Below are positions 46,251-54,366 of a stretch of DNA of 64,000 nucleotides, one piece after another; position 1 is the stretch's first letter; each line of letters starts with the position of its first letter. Position numbers and translations under genes: made by a program. Source of the stretch: an uncultured Clostridia bacterium. Its GTDB lineage: Bacteria > Bacillota > Clostridia > Christensenellales > UBA1750. The DNA lies in the NCBI GenBank assembly GCA_904393115.1, contig CAJFMX010000013.1:61310-125309 (forward strand), in the 5' to 3' direction. The notes under the pieces are model-generated. The model made no database searches, was not told where the DNA came from, and saw only the letters and a program-made list of their open reading frames with translations.

Positions 46251-46907
46251 CTATCGCAGGGGAAAGTCGCTCAGCGCGTCCAGATACAGGTCCGCGAGGG
46301 CCCGGATGCGGGGCGCCTGCGCCTCCATGCTCGCGTCGCGCACGGCCGCCACGGCAAAGCCCGCGGCCTTGGCCGTCTCGATGGCGTGCACCGCGTCCTC
46401 AAAGACCAGCGTCTCCTCCCGCTTGGCGGAAAGCGCCGCAAGGGCCGCGAAGTAGATGTCCGGCCGGTCCTTGCCCGCGCCGACCTCCGAACAGGTCAGC
46501 AGGCACGAGAAGTAGGGCAGCAGGCCCGTGCGCCGCAGGGCCGCCTCGGCAAGGGGCCGGTCTGTGGCCGTGGCGAGCGCCAGGCGCACGCCGCGCGCCC
46601 GCAGGCAGGAGAGCAGCTCCGCCGCGCCGGGCTTTGCGGGCGCGGCGTTTCGGTAGAAGTCCGCTACGAGCGCGTTGATTTCGTCGATGATCCGCTCAGC
46701 CGGGCCGGGGACGCCGCAGCGGTCCATCAGGTAGCTCGCGGTCTGCTGCATGGAGAGGGGCGCAAGGACCCCGCGCAGCCCGGGCGGCACGGGCCGGCCC
46801 AGGCTGCGGAGGTAGTCCTCGCCCAGGGTGTCCCAGACGGGCATGGAGTCCAGGACCGTCCCGTCCATGTCAAAGATCGCGCAGTGGAAGGGGGCGGGCA
46901 GGCTCAT
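46251..46907 (-). CDS. HAD phosphatase in thiamine operon
   Basis: 218 residues. CAIFDMDGTVLDSMPVW (motif I with both Asp), ALATATDRP (motif II Thr), GKDRPDIYF (motif III Lys), VFEDAVHAIETA (motif IV). Overlaps thiE by 4 bases under the TPP riboswitch, so it may dephosphorylate thiamine phosphate for export or exchange; inference from context. Confidence 0.88.
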   Translation of the reverse strand: MSLPAPFHCAIFDMDGTVLDSMPVWDTLGEDYLRSLGRPVPPGLRGVLAPLSMQQTASYLMDRCGVPGPAERIIDEINALVADFYRNAAPAKPGAAELLSCLRARGVRLALATATDRPLAEAALRRTGLLPYFSCLLTCSEVGAGKDRPDIYFAALAALSAKREETLVFEDAVHAIETAKAAGFAVAAVRDASMEAQAPRIRALADLYLDALSDFPLR

Positions 46908-47548
46908 GCGTTCACCGCCTTGCGCGCGAGGGCGGAGAGCTCCGCGGCCGCCCGGCGCGTGTCCTTGGCCGCAAACAGCGCCGAGACCACCGCGATGCCC
47001 GCGATCCCCGTGCCGGCGAGCGCGGCGACGTTCTGCGCGCCGATGCCGCCGATGGCCACGACGGGGATGCGCACCGCAGCGCAGATCGCGCGCAGCGTCT
47101 CGAGCGGGACCTCGCAGGCGTCCAGCTTCGTGGAGGTGGAAAACACCGCGCCCACGCCCAGGTAGTCCGCGCCCGCGCGCTCGGCGGCCAGGGCCTGCTC
47201 CACGGTCTGCGCCGAGACGCCCAGGATCTTGTCCGGGCCGAGCTTCTTGCGGGCCTCGCCCGCGGCGAGGTCGCTCTGGCCCACGTGCGCGCCGTCCGCG
47301 CCGCAGGCGAGCGCCAGGTCCACGTCGTCGTCCACGACAAAGGGAACGCCCATTTCGCGGCAGAGCGCGCCGATCTCCCGGCCCTCGGCGAGGAAGGCCG
47401 CGGGGTCCAGGTCCTTTTCACGCAGCTGCACGAACGTCGCGCCGCCCTCGATGGCGTCGCGCACGCGGCCAAGGAGCGTCTCGCCCGGCTGGAGCCAGGC
47501 GCGGTCCGTCACCGCGTAGAGGAGAAGGCTGTTCTTATCGCAATTCAT
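46904..47548 (-). CDS. thiE: Thiamine-phosphate synthase
   Basis: 214 residues. TFVQLREKDLD, VPFVVDDDVDLALACGADG and HVGQSDL are the HMP-PP/metal blocks; GVGAVFSTSTKLDA and VAIGGIGAQN bind the thiazole phosphate. Joins HMP-PP and THZ-P to thiamine monophosphate. Middle gene of the operon. Confidence 0.96.
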   Translation of the reverse strand: MNCDKNSLLLYAVTDRAWLQPGETLLGRVRDAIEGGATFVQLREKDLDPAAFLAEGREIGALCREMGVPFVVDDDVDLALACGADGAHVGQSDLAAGEARKKLGPDKILGVSAQTVEQALAAERAGADYLGVGAVFSTSTKLDACEVPLETLRAICAAVRIPVVAIGGIGAQNVAALAGTGIAGIAVVSALFAAKDTRRAAAELSALARKAVNA

Positions 47549-48359
47549 AGCGTGCACGCTCCTGAAGTCCTTCGGGGGTGAGGTTGCAGACCGCGTCGAT
47601 GAGCTGGGTGCGGAAGGTCGCGTTGCCCGCGCCGAGCGCCTCCGTCTTGTCCCGGGCGATCTCGCCGCACACGCCCATGGCGCACACCGCGGCGGCGCAG
47701 GCCTCCAGGAAGTTCCCCGGGTTCGCCGCAAGGTAGGCCGCCGTCATGGCCGAGAGCATGCAGCCCGCGCCCGTGATGCGCCCCATCATCGCGCAGCCGT
47801 TGCGGATGACGTAGGCGCGCTCCGCGTCCGCGACGACGTCGATGGCGCCGGTCATGGCCACCACCGCGCCCGTCCGCTGGGAGAAGGCCTGCGCAAAGGC
47901 GATGGCCTCGGGCAGGTTCTCCTCGGTCACGCGGTCCTCCAGGGCGGCGTCCACGCCGCGCGTGGCCCGCGCGCCCAGCTGCAGCGCGCGGATCTCGGAG
48001 ACGTTGCCCCGCACCGCGGCGATGGTCAGCTCGTCCAGCAGGCGCGCGGCGGTGTTCGTGCGCAGGCTCGAGGCGCCCGCGCCCACGGGGTCCAGCAGAA
48101 CGGGGTGGCCCAGGGCGTTTGCGCGCCGGCCCGCGCGCTCCATGGCGGGGATGGTGCGCGCGTTCAGGGTGCCGATGTTCAGGTTCAGCGCGGCGCAGAC
48201 CGCGGTGATCTCCTCGGCGTCGTCCGGGTCGTCCGCCATGATGGGCGAAGCGCCGCAGGCCAGAAGGATGTTGGCGCAGTCGTTTACGGTGACGTAGTTG
48301 GTGATGTTGTGCACGAGCGGCGCGCGCTCGCGCACGTTTTGCAGCATGGTTTCGAGCAT
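47535..48359 (-). CDS. thiM: Hydroxyethylthiazole kinase
   Basis: 274 residues. PLVHNITNYVTVNDCANILLA and SPIMADDPDDAEEI are ThiM N-terminal blocks; GRITGAGCMLSAM is the phosphate loop with the Cys. Salvages thiazole. First gene after the TPP riboswitch, start overlapping none. thiD is not in the window. Confidence 0.96.
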   Translation of the reverse strand: MLETMLQNVRERAPLVHNITNYVTVNDCANILLACGASPIMADDPDDAEEITAVCAALNLNIGTLNARTIPAMERAGRRANALGHPVLLDPVGAGASSLRTNTAARLLDELTIAAVRGNVSEIRALQLGARATRGVDAALEDRVTEENLPEAIAFAQAFSQRTGAVVAMTGAIDVVADAERAYVIRNGCAMMGRITGAGCMLSAMTAAYLAANPGNFLEACAAAVCAMGVCGEIARDKTEALGAGNATFRTQLIDAVCNLTPEGLQERARYELR

Positions 48360-48444
48360 GGTCTCCCTTTCCGGGGAAAATGCAGAGGCGCGGCGGAGAA
48401 TGCGCGCAAAAAGGCAATCTCCGCCGCGAGGGCTGGTCGAATCG

Positions 48445-48527
48445 TCTTCCTACGTTGGCATTACCCAAATCAGGTGTAAGGGTCGAAGTTGTGTACTTCC
48501 TCTCAGCCTGCCGCACAAGCTCCCCTG
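48445..48527 (-). ncRNA. TPP riboswitch (THI element)
   Basis: On the minus strand GGGGAGC opens P1; GGCTGAGAGG and CACCTGATTTGGGTAATGCC are the universally conserved TPP aptamer blocks. A 10-bp hairpin (about 48392-48428) lies between aptamer and thiM and may control access to the ribosome site. No T-run, so control is probably at translation. Confidence 0.93.
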
Positions 48528-48547
48528 TCGTATGAAATTTGATACAA

Positions 48548-48576
48548 AGTATACTCCGCGCGCCGAGGCTTGTCAA
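48548..48576 (-). promoter_or_regulatory. Promoter of thiamine operon
   Basis: Minus TTGACA, 17 bases, TATACT. Its -35 overlaps the divergent promoter. Confidence 0.88.
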
Positions 48577-48599
48577 GCTGGGGCGGAACATGGTATACT
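48570..48599 (+). promoter_or_regulatory. Divergent promoter of membrane-protein gene
   Basis: TTGTCA, 18 bases, TATACT; -35 boxes of the two directions share TTGTCAA. Confidence 0.7.
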
Positions 48600-48642
48600 G
48601 AACTTACAGAGGAAAAAACTAAATCGGAGAGGGGAGAAGAAC

Positions 48643-49346
48643 GTGAAAGGACACGCTTCGATCTGGACGTGCGGCACGTTGGCGCTTTGCGCGCTGCTGG
48701 CCTGCGCCGTGAGCGCGGCGGGGCTTCTGTACGGCACGCGCTGGGCGCTGCTGGCGCCGGGCGCGCTGTTGGGCATCGCGCCCGGCCTTGCGGCAGCCGC
48801 CTGCGGCCCGCGGGACTTGCGCTGGGCGCGCTGCTGGGGCTGGGCATCGCGGTCCTGGGCAGGCCGGTGCGCGCGGGGCTGTGGTCGAACGCCCTGCAGC
48901 GCCCGCAGGCGGCGCTGGTCTGCGGCGCGCTGCTCGGGAGCGCGTGGAGCGCCGGGGAGGGCGGGCGCGTGGACGCGCGCGGCGACTGGCTCTCCGGGGG
49001 CCTGACGCTGGCGGTCGCGCTGGCGGGGCTCGCGCTCTCGGCGGGGACGCGCTCCGCAGCGGCGGCGCTGGGGCTGCAGCTTCTGCCCCTGGCCGTGGGG
49101 CTGCTGCTGCCAGCGCGGGCTGCGGGCGCGGGGCGCTGGGTCTGCCTGGCGCTGGGCCTTGCGCTGCTGGCGCCGGTGGGCTTTGCGCTCCTCGGGCAGA
49201 TGGCGGGCGCGCGGGACGGGGCGCTGGCGGCGCTGAACGCGGCCTTTTTCCGCCGCGCGCGGATGGAGAACGTCTCGGCCTGCCTGCTCCTTGGCGCGGG
49301 GCTCTTCCTGCGGGCGGCGCTGCCCGGGGGCGAAAAACGCGCTTGA
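48643..49346 (+). pseudogene. Membrane protein, one frameshift
   Basis: GTG start after GAGGGGAG. First frame gives a signal/helix region (WTCGTLALCALLACAVSAAG, LLAPGALLGIAPGLAAAACG); after about 48,812 the next frame continues with LALGALLGLGIAVLG and four more helices. Adding one G to the GGG at 48812-48814 restores one ORF of about 235 residues. It may be a sequencing error. Membrane protein of unknown role, no motif seen. Confidence 0.7.
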
Positions 49347-49372
49347 CAGGCGCGGGGCGTTGGTGGTATACT
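49343..49372 (+). promoter_or_regulatory. Promoter of DAHP synthase leader
   Basis: TTGACA, 18 bases, TATACT; -35 overlaps the preceding stop codon. Confidence 0.85.
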
Positions 49373-49408
49373 GCACCCAACTTCTTCTTACGGAAGGGAG
49401 AGCTTCGG

Positions 49409-49486
49409 ATGAGGACCGCGCTTCGCATTTACGCCTATGCGTACCTGTATTGCTTTTGCAATGCGGGCTGTTTGCGCTGCGCGTAA
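49409..49486 (+). CDS. Tyr-rich attenuator leader peptide
   Basis: 25 residues with RBS GGAAGGGAG. The centre reads IYAYAYLYCF: four Tyr and one Phe codons within ten. It lies between a promoter and a terminator ahead of DAHP synthase, the first enzyme of Tyr/Phe/Trp synthesis. Codons 19-20 (GCGGGC) can pair with the left arm of the terminator (GCCCGC at 49533-49538). Stalling at Tyr codons when charged tRNA-Tyr is scarce would leave this free and allow read-through. Confidence 0.85.
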   Translation: MRTALRIYAYAYLYCFCNAGCLRCA

Positions 49487-49528
49487 AGAGAGAATCCTCT
49501 TGATCCGAAACGAAAACGCGCAAGACCA

Positions 49529-49566
49529 GGCGGCCCGCCGGAACTTCTCGGACGGGCCGCCTTTTT
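49529..49566 (+). terminator. Attenuator before DAHP synthase
   Basis: GGCGGCCCG stem with CGGGCCGCC and five Ts, 53 bases ahead of the gene. Conditional, paired with the leader peptide. Confidence 0.88.
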
Positions 49567-49618
49567 GCATTCCCTGGCCGCAGGCGGAAGCACATTCGCA
49601 GTATGGGAGGACGGAAAC

Positions 49619-50632
49619 ATGATCATCATTCTCAAGCAGGAAGCGCCGGAACAAAAGGTGCGCGCGCTCATCGAAGAGGTCCAGGGCCTGGGCATGAGCG
49701 TGAACTACAGCGCGGGCGCCGAGGCCACGATTCTGGGCCTGATCGGCGACACCTCGCGCGTGGACGAGGACAAGCTGCGCGCAAACGAGGTCGTCGCGGA
49801 CGTGCGGCGCATCACCGAGCCCTACAAGAAGGCGAACCGGCGCTTCCACCCCCTGGACACGCACGTCGCCGTCGCCGGCAGGACCATCGGCGAGGGGTTC
49901 TTCCACGTCATGGCCGGCCCCTGCTCGGTGGAGAGCGAGGCGCAGCTGTGCACCGTGGCCGAATCCGTGAAGAAGAGCGGCGCGACCTTCCTGCGCGGGG
50001 GCGCGTTCAAGCCGCGCACCTCTCCCTACTCCTTCCAGGGCCTGGAGGAGAGCGGGCTGGACCTCCTGCGCGAGGCGCGGCGGCTGACGGGGCTGCCGAT
50101 CGTGACGGAGATCATGGGCGAGGAGCAGATCCCGGAGTTCGAGGACGTGGACATCCTGCAGGTGGGCGCGCGCAACATGCAGAACTTCCGCCTGCTCAAG
50201 GCCCTGGGCCGGACGAAGAAGCCGGTGCTGCTCAAGCGCGGCCTCTCGGCGACGATCGAGGAATGGCTCATGAGCGCGGAGTACATCCTCGCCGGCGGCA
50301 ACGAGAACGTCATCCTCTGCGAGCGCGGCATCCGCACTTTCGAGACGATGATCCGCAACAACCTGGACATCTCGGCCATCCCGCTGCTCAAGCGGCAGTC
50401 GCACCTGCCGGTGATCGTGGACCCCTCGCACGCGGCGGGCACGGCCTGGATGGTGGAGCCCCTGGCGCGCGCGGCCATCGCCGCCGGCGCGGACGGCCTG
50501 ATCGTCGAGGTTCACAACAACCCCAAGGCCGCGCTCTGCGACGGCGCGCAGTCGCTCAACCCGGAGCAGTTCGACGCCCTGATGGGCGAGGTGCGCCGGC
50601 GGGCCGCCTTCGAGGGAAAGCAGATGCAGTAG
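49619..50632 (+). CDS. aroF: 3-deoxy-7-phosphoheptulonate synthase
   Basis: 337 residues: N-terminal ferredoxin-like regulatory domain (1-75), then barrel with [28 protein letters not shown] and VDPSHAAG. Class I-beta enzyme of the Thermotoga/Bacillus type; the extra domain usually mediates Tyr/Phe inhibition. Condenses PEP and erythrose 4-phosphate. Regulated upstream by a Tyr leader. Confidence 0.94.
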   Translation: MIIILKQEAPEQKVRALIEEVQGLGMSVNYSAGAEATILGLIGDTSRVDEDKLRANEVVADVRRITEPYKKANRRFHPLDTHVAVAGRTIGEGFFHVMAGPCSVESEAQLCTVAESVKKSGATFLRGGAFKPRTSPYSFQGLEESGLDLLREARRLTGLPIVTEIMGEEQIPEFEDVDILQVGARNMQNFRLLKALGRTKKPVLLKRGLSATIEEWLMSAEYILAGGNENVILCERGIRTFETMIRNNLDISAIPLLKRQSHLPVIVDPSHAAGTAWMVEPLARAAIAAGADGLIVEVHNNPKAALCDGAQSLNPEQFDALMGEVRRRAAFEGKQMQ

Positions 50633-50647
50633 AACGGAAGCACAGAG

Positions 50648-50682
50648 AAAGCGCGCCGGGGCATTTTGCCCCGGCGCGCTTT
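50648..50682 (+). terminator. Terminator of DAHP synthase
   Basis: AAAGCGCGCCGGGGC with its complement, short T-tail. Confidence 0.85.
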
Positions 50683-50694
50683 GCCTGCCCATGG

Positions 50695-51597
50695 TCAGAG
50701 GACGCACAGGTCGCTGCCGATGCTGCGCAGGTGGTTCTGGTAGTCGCGCGTGCCGTAGAGGGCGTCGCGCAGGTTGCACAGCTCGATGTTGTTGTCGAGA
50801 ATCCAGTCGTGCAGGCGCTGGGAGCAGAGGGCCTCCACGTCATAGGCGCGGCTGAGCGTGACCAGCGGCGCCATGGGGCCGTAGTCGCCCAGGTGCGCGA
50901 CGTAATAGTCCACGTATCCGGGGTGGAACCCGTGCATCAGGGCCGCGCCCTCGGGCAGCTCGTGGATCTTCATCGTGTCCGCGAGGAGCCAGTCGATGGC
51001 GTCGTACTCCGCGTCCAGGCCGTGGAAGGTCTCGGGCAGGGGCTTGCCGCCCAGGTTCCAGTTGTCCGCCAGGAACACGCGGTCCTGGAAGCGGGGATCG
51101 ACCGGGCCGCGGGTGATCTCCCCGGTCTGCGGGTCGCGGTGCAGGCGGCTGCCGTAGTTGACGGCCATGCCGTATTCTTTGGAGACGGCGGTCACCGCGG
51201 CAGCGAAGGGCGTCTTGTCGCCCATGTCCACGCCGACGTCCGGCACGCGGCCCAGGATCTGGACGCAGCGGTCGACCTGCGCGCGGCACTCGAGAAGAAT
51301 CTCGTCGTAGTCGACGTCTGCGGCGGAGCGCAGGTCGTGGCGGAAGCGGTCGGTCCCGGGGATGAGCAGGCTGCGCACGCGCGCAGGGTCCGAGACGGCG
51401 CTGCCCCAGAAGTGCGTGTGCCAGCCGACGCTGAGCCAGGGATAGTTGCGCAGGCGCTGCAGCGCGTCCACCGTGCCCGGCGTGTCGAGCATGATGTCCG
51501 CAGAGGTGCCAAAGCCGCGGTCGTACGTCTCGAAGGTGCCGATGTTGCAGACGTTTGTGTAACCCACGTCGTCGGTGCGGATGATGAGCTTCTGCAT
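50695..51597 (-). CDS. YdjC/ChbG-family carbohydrate deacetylase
   Basis: 300 residues. LIIRTDDVGYT has the metal Asp; GWHTHFWG and ALMHGFHPGYVDYYV hold His ligands. Likely removes acetyl groups from a chitobiose-like or other acetylated sugar. Own promoter at 51634-51662; alone. Confidence 0.87.
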   Translation of the reverse strand: MQKLIIRTDDVGYTNVCNIGTFETYDRGFGTSADIMLDTPGTVDALQRLRNYPWLSVGWHTHFWGSAVSDPARVRSLLIPGTDRFRHDLRSAADVDYDEILLECRAQVDRCVQILGRVPDVGVDMGDKTPFAAAVTAVSKEYGMAVNYGSRLHRDPQTGEITRGPVDPRFQDRVFLADNWNLGGKPLPETFHGLDAEYDAIDWLLADTMKIHELPEGAALMHGFHPGYVDYYVAHLGDYGPMAPLVTLSRAYDVEALCSQRLHDWILDNNIELCNLRDALYGTRDYQNHLRSIGSDLCVL

Positions 51598-51633
51598 GTG
51601 AAGTCCTCCCTTGCAAAAAAATCTTATGGTACC

Positions 51634-51662
51634 AGTATATCAGAAAATCCGGACGGATGTAA
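51634..51662 (-). promoter_or_regulatory. Promoter of YdjC-like gene
   Basis: Minus TTACAT, 17 bases, TATACT. Confidence 0.55.
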
Positions 51663-51685
51663 GCGATTTTTGCCGGGCGGGGGCG

Positions 51686-51714
51686 TTGATTTGCGCGCGG
51701 CGCGGGCGTACAAT
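51686..51714 (+). promoter_or_regulatory. Promoter of threonine aldolase gene
   Basis: TTGATT, 17 bases, TACAAT. Confidence 0.65.
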
Positions 51715-51751
51715 GGAGGGGAGTTTTTTTGCACCGCAAGGAGGAGAGAAG

Positions 51752-52768
51752 ATGATCAGCTTTCGCTGTGACTATGAGGACGGGGCCTGCCCCGAGGTGA
51801 TGGAGGCGCTGCTGCGCACAAACGGCGAGACGACGCCCGGCTACGGCGAGGACGCGCACAGCGCCGCCGCCGCGGCGCGCATCCGGCAGTGGGCGGACTG
51901 CCCGGAGGCCGAAGTGTTCTTCACCCTGGGCGGCACGCCGACCAACGCGATGACCATCGCGCACCTGCTCCGGCCCTACGAGGCGGCGATTGCCGCGGAG
52001 ACGGGCCACATCAACACCCACGAGACCGGCGCGGTCGAGGCCACGGGCCACAAGGTCGTGACCGTGCCCAGCGCGGACGGCAAGGTCCTGCCGGAGGACG
52101 TGCGCGCAGCCTGCGCGGCCCACACGGACCACCACATGGTGCGCCCGGCGCTGCTCTACCTCTCCCAGCCCACGGAGCTGGGCACGCTCTACAGCCTGGA
52201 GGAGCTCGCCGCGCTGCGCCGCGTCTGCGACGAGGAGGGCCTGCTGCTCTACTGCGACGGGGCGCGGCTGGCCTCGGCGCTGGCGGCTCGCGGCAACGAC
52301 GTGCAGGTGTCCGACCTTGCGCGCCTGTGCGACGCCTTCTACATCGGCGGAACCAAGTGCGGCGCGCTCTTCGGCGAGGCGCTGGTCTTCCCCAAGCCCG
52401 CCCTTGCGCAGGGCTTTGCCTACGCGCGCAAGCAGCGCGGCGGGCTGCTGGCCAAGGGGCGCATGCTGGGCGTGCAGTTCGAGGCGCTGCTCGCGCCGGG
52501 CGTCTACGAGCGCATCGGCGCGCACGAGAACGCGCTGGCCGACCGGCTGCGGCAGGGCATCGCCGCGGCGGGCTACGGCTTTGTGTGTCAGACGCGCACG
52601 AATCAGCTCTTCCCCGTGTTCCCGGACGCGCTGGTGGAGCGCCTGGAGGCGGATTTCGGCTTCCATCGCTGGGGCGCGGCGGGGGAGGGGCGCACCGCCG
52701 TGCGCCTGGTGACCTCCTGGTCCACGCAGGCGGCGGACGTGGAGGCCTTTCTGCGGGCGCTGGCATAG
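51752..52768 (+). CDS. ltaE: Low-specificity L-threonine aldolase
   Basis: 338 residues. RCDYEDGACPEVMEAL opening, GGTPTNAM, HINTHETGAVEATGHK and FYIGGTKCG with the PLP Lys are diagnostic. Splits threonine or allothreonine to glycine and acetaldehyde. AAGGAGGAG ahead of ATG. Confidence 0.93.
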   Translation: MISFRCDYEDGACPEVMEALLRTNGETTPGYGEDAHSAAAAARIRQWADCPEAEVFFTLGGTPTNAMTIAHLLRPYEAAIAAETGHINTHETGAVEATGHKVVTVPSADGKVLPEDVRAACAAHTDHHMVRPALLYLSQPTELGTLYSLEELAALRRVCDEEGLLLYCDGARLASALAARGNDVQVSDLARLCDAFYIGGTKCGALFGEALVFPKPALAQGFAYARKQRGGLLAKGRMLGVQFEALLAPGVYERIGAHENALADRLRQGIAAAGYGFVCQTRTNQLFPVFPDALVERLEADFGFHRWGAAGEGRTAVRLVTSWSTQAADVEAFLRALA

Positions 52769-52774
52769 GCGCGC

Positions 52775-52814
52775 AAAAAAAGAAGTGAGCGAATCGCCAG
52801 CTCACTTCTTTTTT
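52775..52814. terminator. Bidirectional terminator
   Basis: AAAGAAGTGAGC stem with GCTCACTTCTTT; overlaps the XRE C-terminus (minus) and ends ltaE. Confidence 0.88.
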
Positions 52815-53035
52815 GTCTTTCGCGGGTAGGGGCGGGGGTCGTCGGTCAGGTCGAGGAGGTAGTCCACGCTCGTGCCGTAGTATGCGGCGAGCTGCACGAG
52901 CGCGCGCAGGGGGATCTCCCGCTCGCCCGTCTCATAGCGCGAGTAGCAGACCTGCGAGCAGCGCAGCAGGTCCGCAAGGTCCTTTTGCGTCAGATCATTG
53001 TCTTCTCGCAGGTCGCGTATGCGGCGCAAGCGCAA
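52802..53035 (-). CDS. XRE-type repressor
   Basis: 77 residues with a helix-turn-helix LTQKDLADLLRCSQVCYSRYE and Lys/Arg tail, typical small Cro/CI-like regulator. Two palindromes at 53074-53115 between it and a divergent gene are the likely sites. Confidence 0.9.
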   Translation of the reverse strand: MRLRRIRDLREDNDLTQKDLADLLRCSQVCYSRYETGEREIPLRALVQLAAYYGTSVDYLLDLTDDPRPYPRKTKKK

Positions 53036-53065
53036 CGACCTCCCCCATATTTCGACTCCATCTCC

Positions 53066-53123
53066 ATTATAGGGAAACCAATTTGGTATATTTTGTTTTA
53101 TACCAATATGGTTTCTGTATAAT
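53066..53123. promoter_or_regulatory. Divergent promoters with two CCAA-TTGG operators
   Basis: GAAACCAATTTGGTATA (53074-53090) and TACCAATATGGTTTC (53101-53115) are inverted copies of a CCAA-x-TTGG palindrome. TATAAT -10s lie at 53066-53071 (minus) and 53118-53123 (plus). Fits autoregulation by the XRE protein. Confidence 0.75.
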
Positions 53124-53154
53124 AAAAGGGAAGAAAGAAAAGGAGGAAAAGATT

Positions 53155-54012
53155 ATGACAAAGGCGGAACTCATTTCTTATCTAAAAGGAGCCTACACCG
53201 CACAGAATGACCTGGATGCAGCGCTCGACGAGCAAGCAAAAAGAAGGCGTTCCTATGAATCATTGGGATTTCGGCTTTCGTTACCTCCTAGAAAAATGCC
53301 AGGCGGCGCAAAAGTTGCTTGCATAATTCTTTCAATATATGATGCTTGCGTTTTCTTTGCGCTAATCTCCACCGTCGGAAAGGCAATTGGAAGTGGGAAT
53401 GCAGCAGAATTTTTTGAACCGGATAGGATATTTCGCGGCGTGGTGATTTTTCTCTTCGGCGTATTGGGCATTGGGCTCATTGCCCTAATTCGTCGCATAA
53501 GTCTTCGAAAAGTTGACCGCGAGATAGAGAGAAGACGCATTGAGAACCAGGAGAGAGAAAAAGCACAGGTTGAATTGGCGGCAGAGAGAAAACAAGCGAT
53601 GGATGCCGCGTCTAGGCAAGTTGCGGCCTGTGGACAGATCGTGCAAAAGTATAAGAGCCAAGGAATATTGCATGAAAGATACTTTTCGAAAAATGTTTTG
53701 GAGTGCATTATTGAATATTTGGAGGCAGGGAGAGCGGACGATCTCAAAGAGGCCTTGAACTTGTATGAAGATGAAAAGAGACAAAACATAATGATAGAAA
53801 ATCAAAGAGATTTTTATGAAGAGCAGTTGGAAATTCAGCGTCAGGGGCTGGAAAATCAGCAACAACTGCAGGAAGGGCTTTCTCAGCTTCAGGAGGAAGT
53901 GGTGCAGGGACGGCGGAAGGCGGCGATCGACGGCATCATCTCCGCGATCGGCACAGACAACGCCATCCGCGCGCGCAAGGAGATCGAGCGCGCCAACGGG
54001 AAGATTGTATAG
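53155..54012 (+). CDS. Membrane and coiled-coil protein, AT-rich
   Basis: 285 residues. N-terminal cytoplasmic part, two helices at about 55-75 and 98-118, then a long charged coiled coil (EREKAQVELAAERKQAMDAA; IENQRDFYEEQ). The first 740 bases use AT-rich codons; the last 120 return to the GC-rich local style, a sign of a chimera or acquisition. Controlled by the divergent XRE. Unknown. Confidence 0.75.
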   Translation: MTKAELISYLKGAYTAQNDLDAALDEQAKRRRSYESLGFRLSLPPRKMPGGAKVACIILSIYDACVFFALISTVGKAIGSGNAAEFFEPDRIFRGVVIFLFGVLGIGLIALIRRISLRKVDREIERRRIENQEREKAQVELAAERKQAMDAASRQVAACGQIVQKYKSQGILHERYFSKNVLECIIEYLEAGRADDLKEALNLYEDEKRQNIMIENQRDFYEEQLEIQRQGLENQQQLQEGLSQLQEEVVQGRRKAAIDGIISAIGTDNAIRARKEIERANGKIV

Positions 54013-54051
54013 CGGGAAATGGGATTTGCAGAAAAAGCGATGGGCTCGGGG

Positions 54052-54080
54052 TTGAAATTTCCCGGCCGCGGGGCTATAAT
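54052..54080 (+). promoter_or_regulatory. Promoter of serS leader
   Basis: TTGAAA, 17 bases, TATAAT. Confidence 0.85.
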
Positions 54081-54084
54081 AGGG

Positions 54085-54325
54085 AAAGCGATGAGGGGAA
54101 AGTCCCGTCGGAGAGCGCCTGAAAGAGAGCCCGCGGCTGGTGGAAGCGGGCGGCGCGCCGGCCTATCCACTCCCGGAGCGCCGCGCGAGGAGCGCGGCGG
54201 GCGCGCCCGTTACAGCGCGAGCAAGCAGGGCGGCAGGGCGCGTTGGTTTCGCCGGGCCGTCAACGCGGGTGGCAACGCGGGCAATTCCGGCTCGTCCCGA
54301 TACAGGGACGGGCCTTTTTGTTTTC
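54085..54325 (+). ncRNA. T-box leader (serine) of serS
   Basis: Stem I shows AGAGAGCCC and GGCTGGTGGAA; specifier TCC (54166-54168) followed by A; T-box GGGTGGCAACGCGGG at 54267-54281; terminator with CGTCCC/GGGACG and a T-run at about 54289-54321. Binds uncharged tRNA-Ser to switch on serS. Confidence 0.93.
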
Positions 54326-54366
54326 GTGAAGACCCAAAACCCACAAGGAATCGGAGGAAAGTGAAC

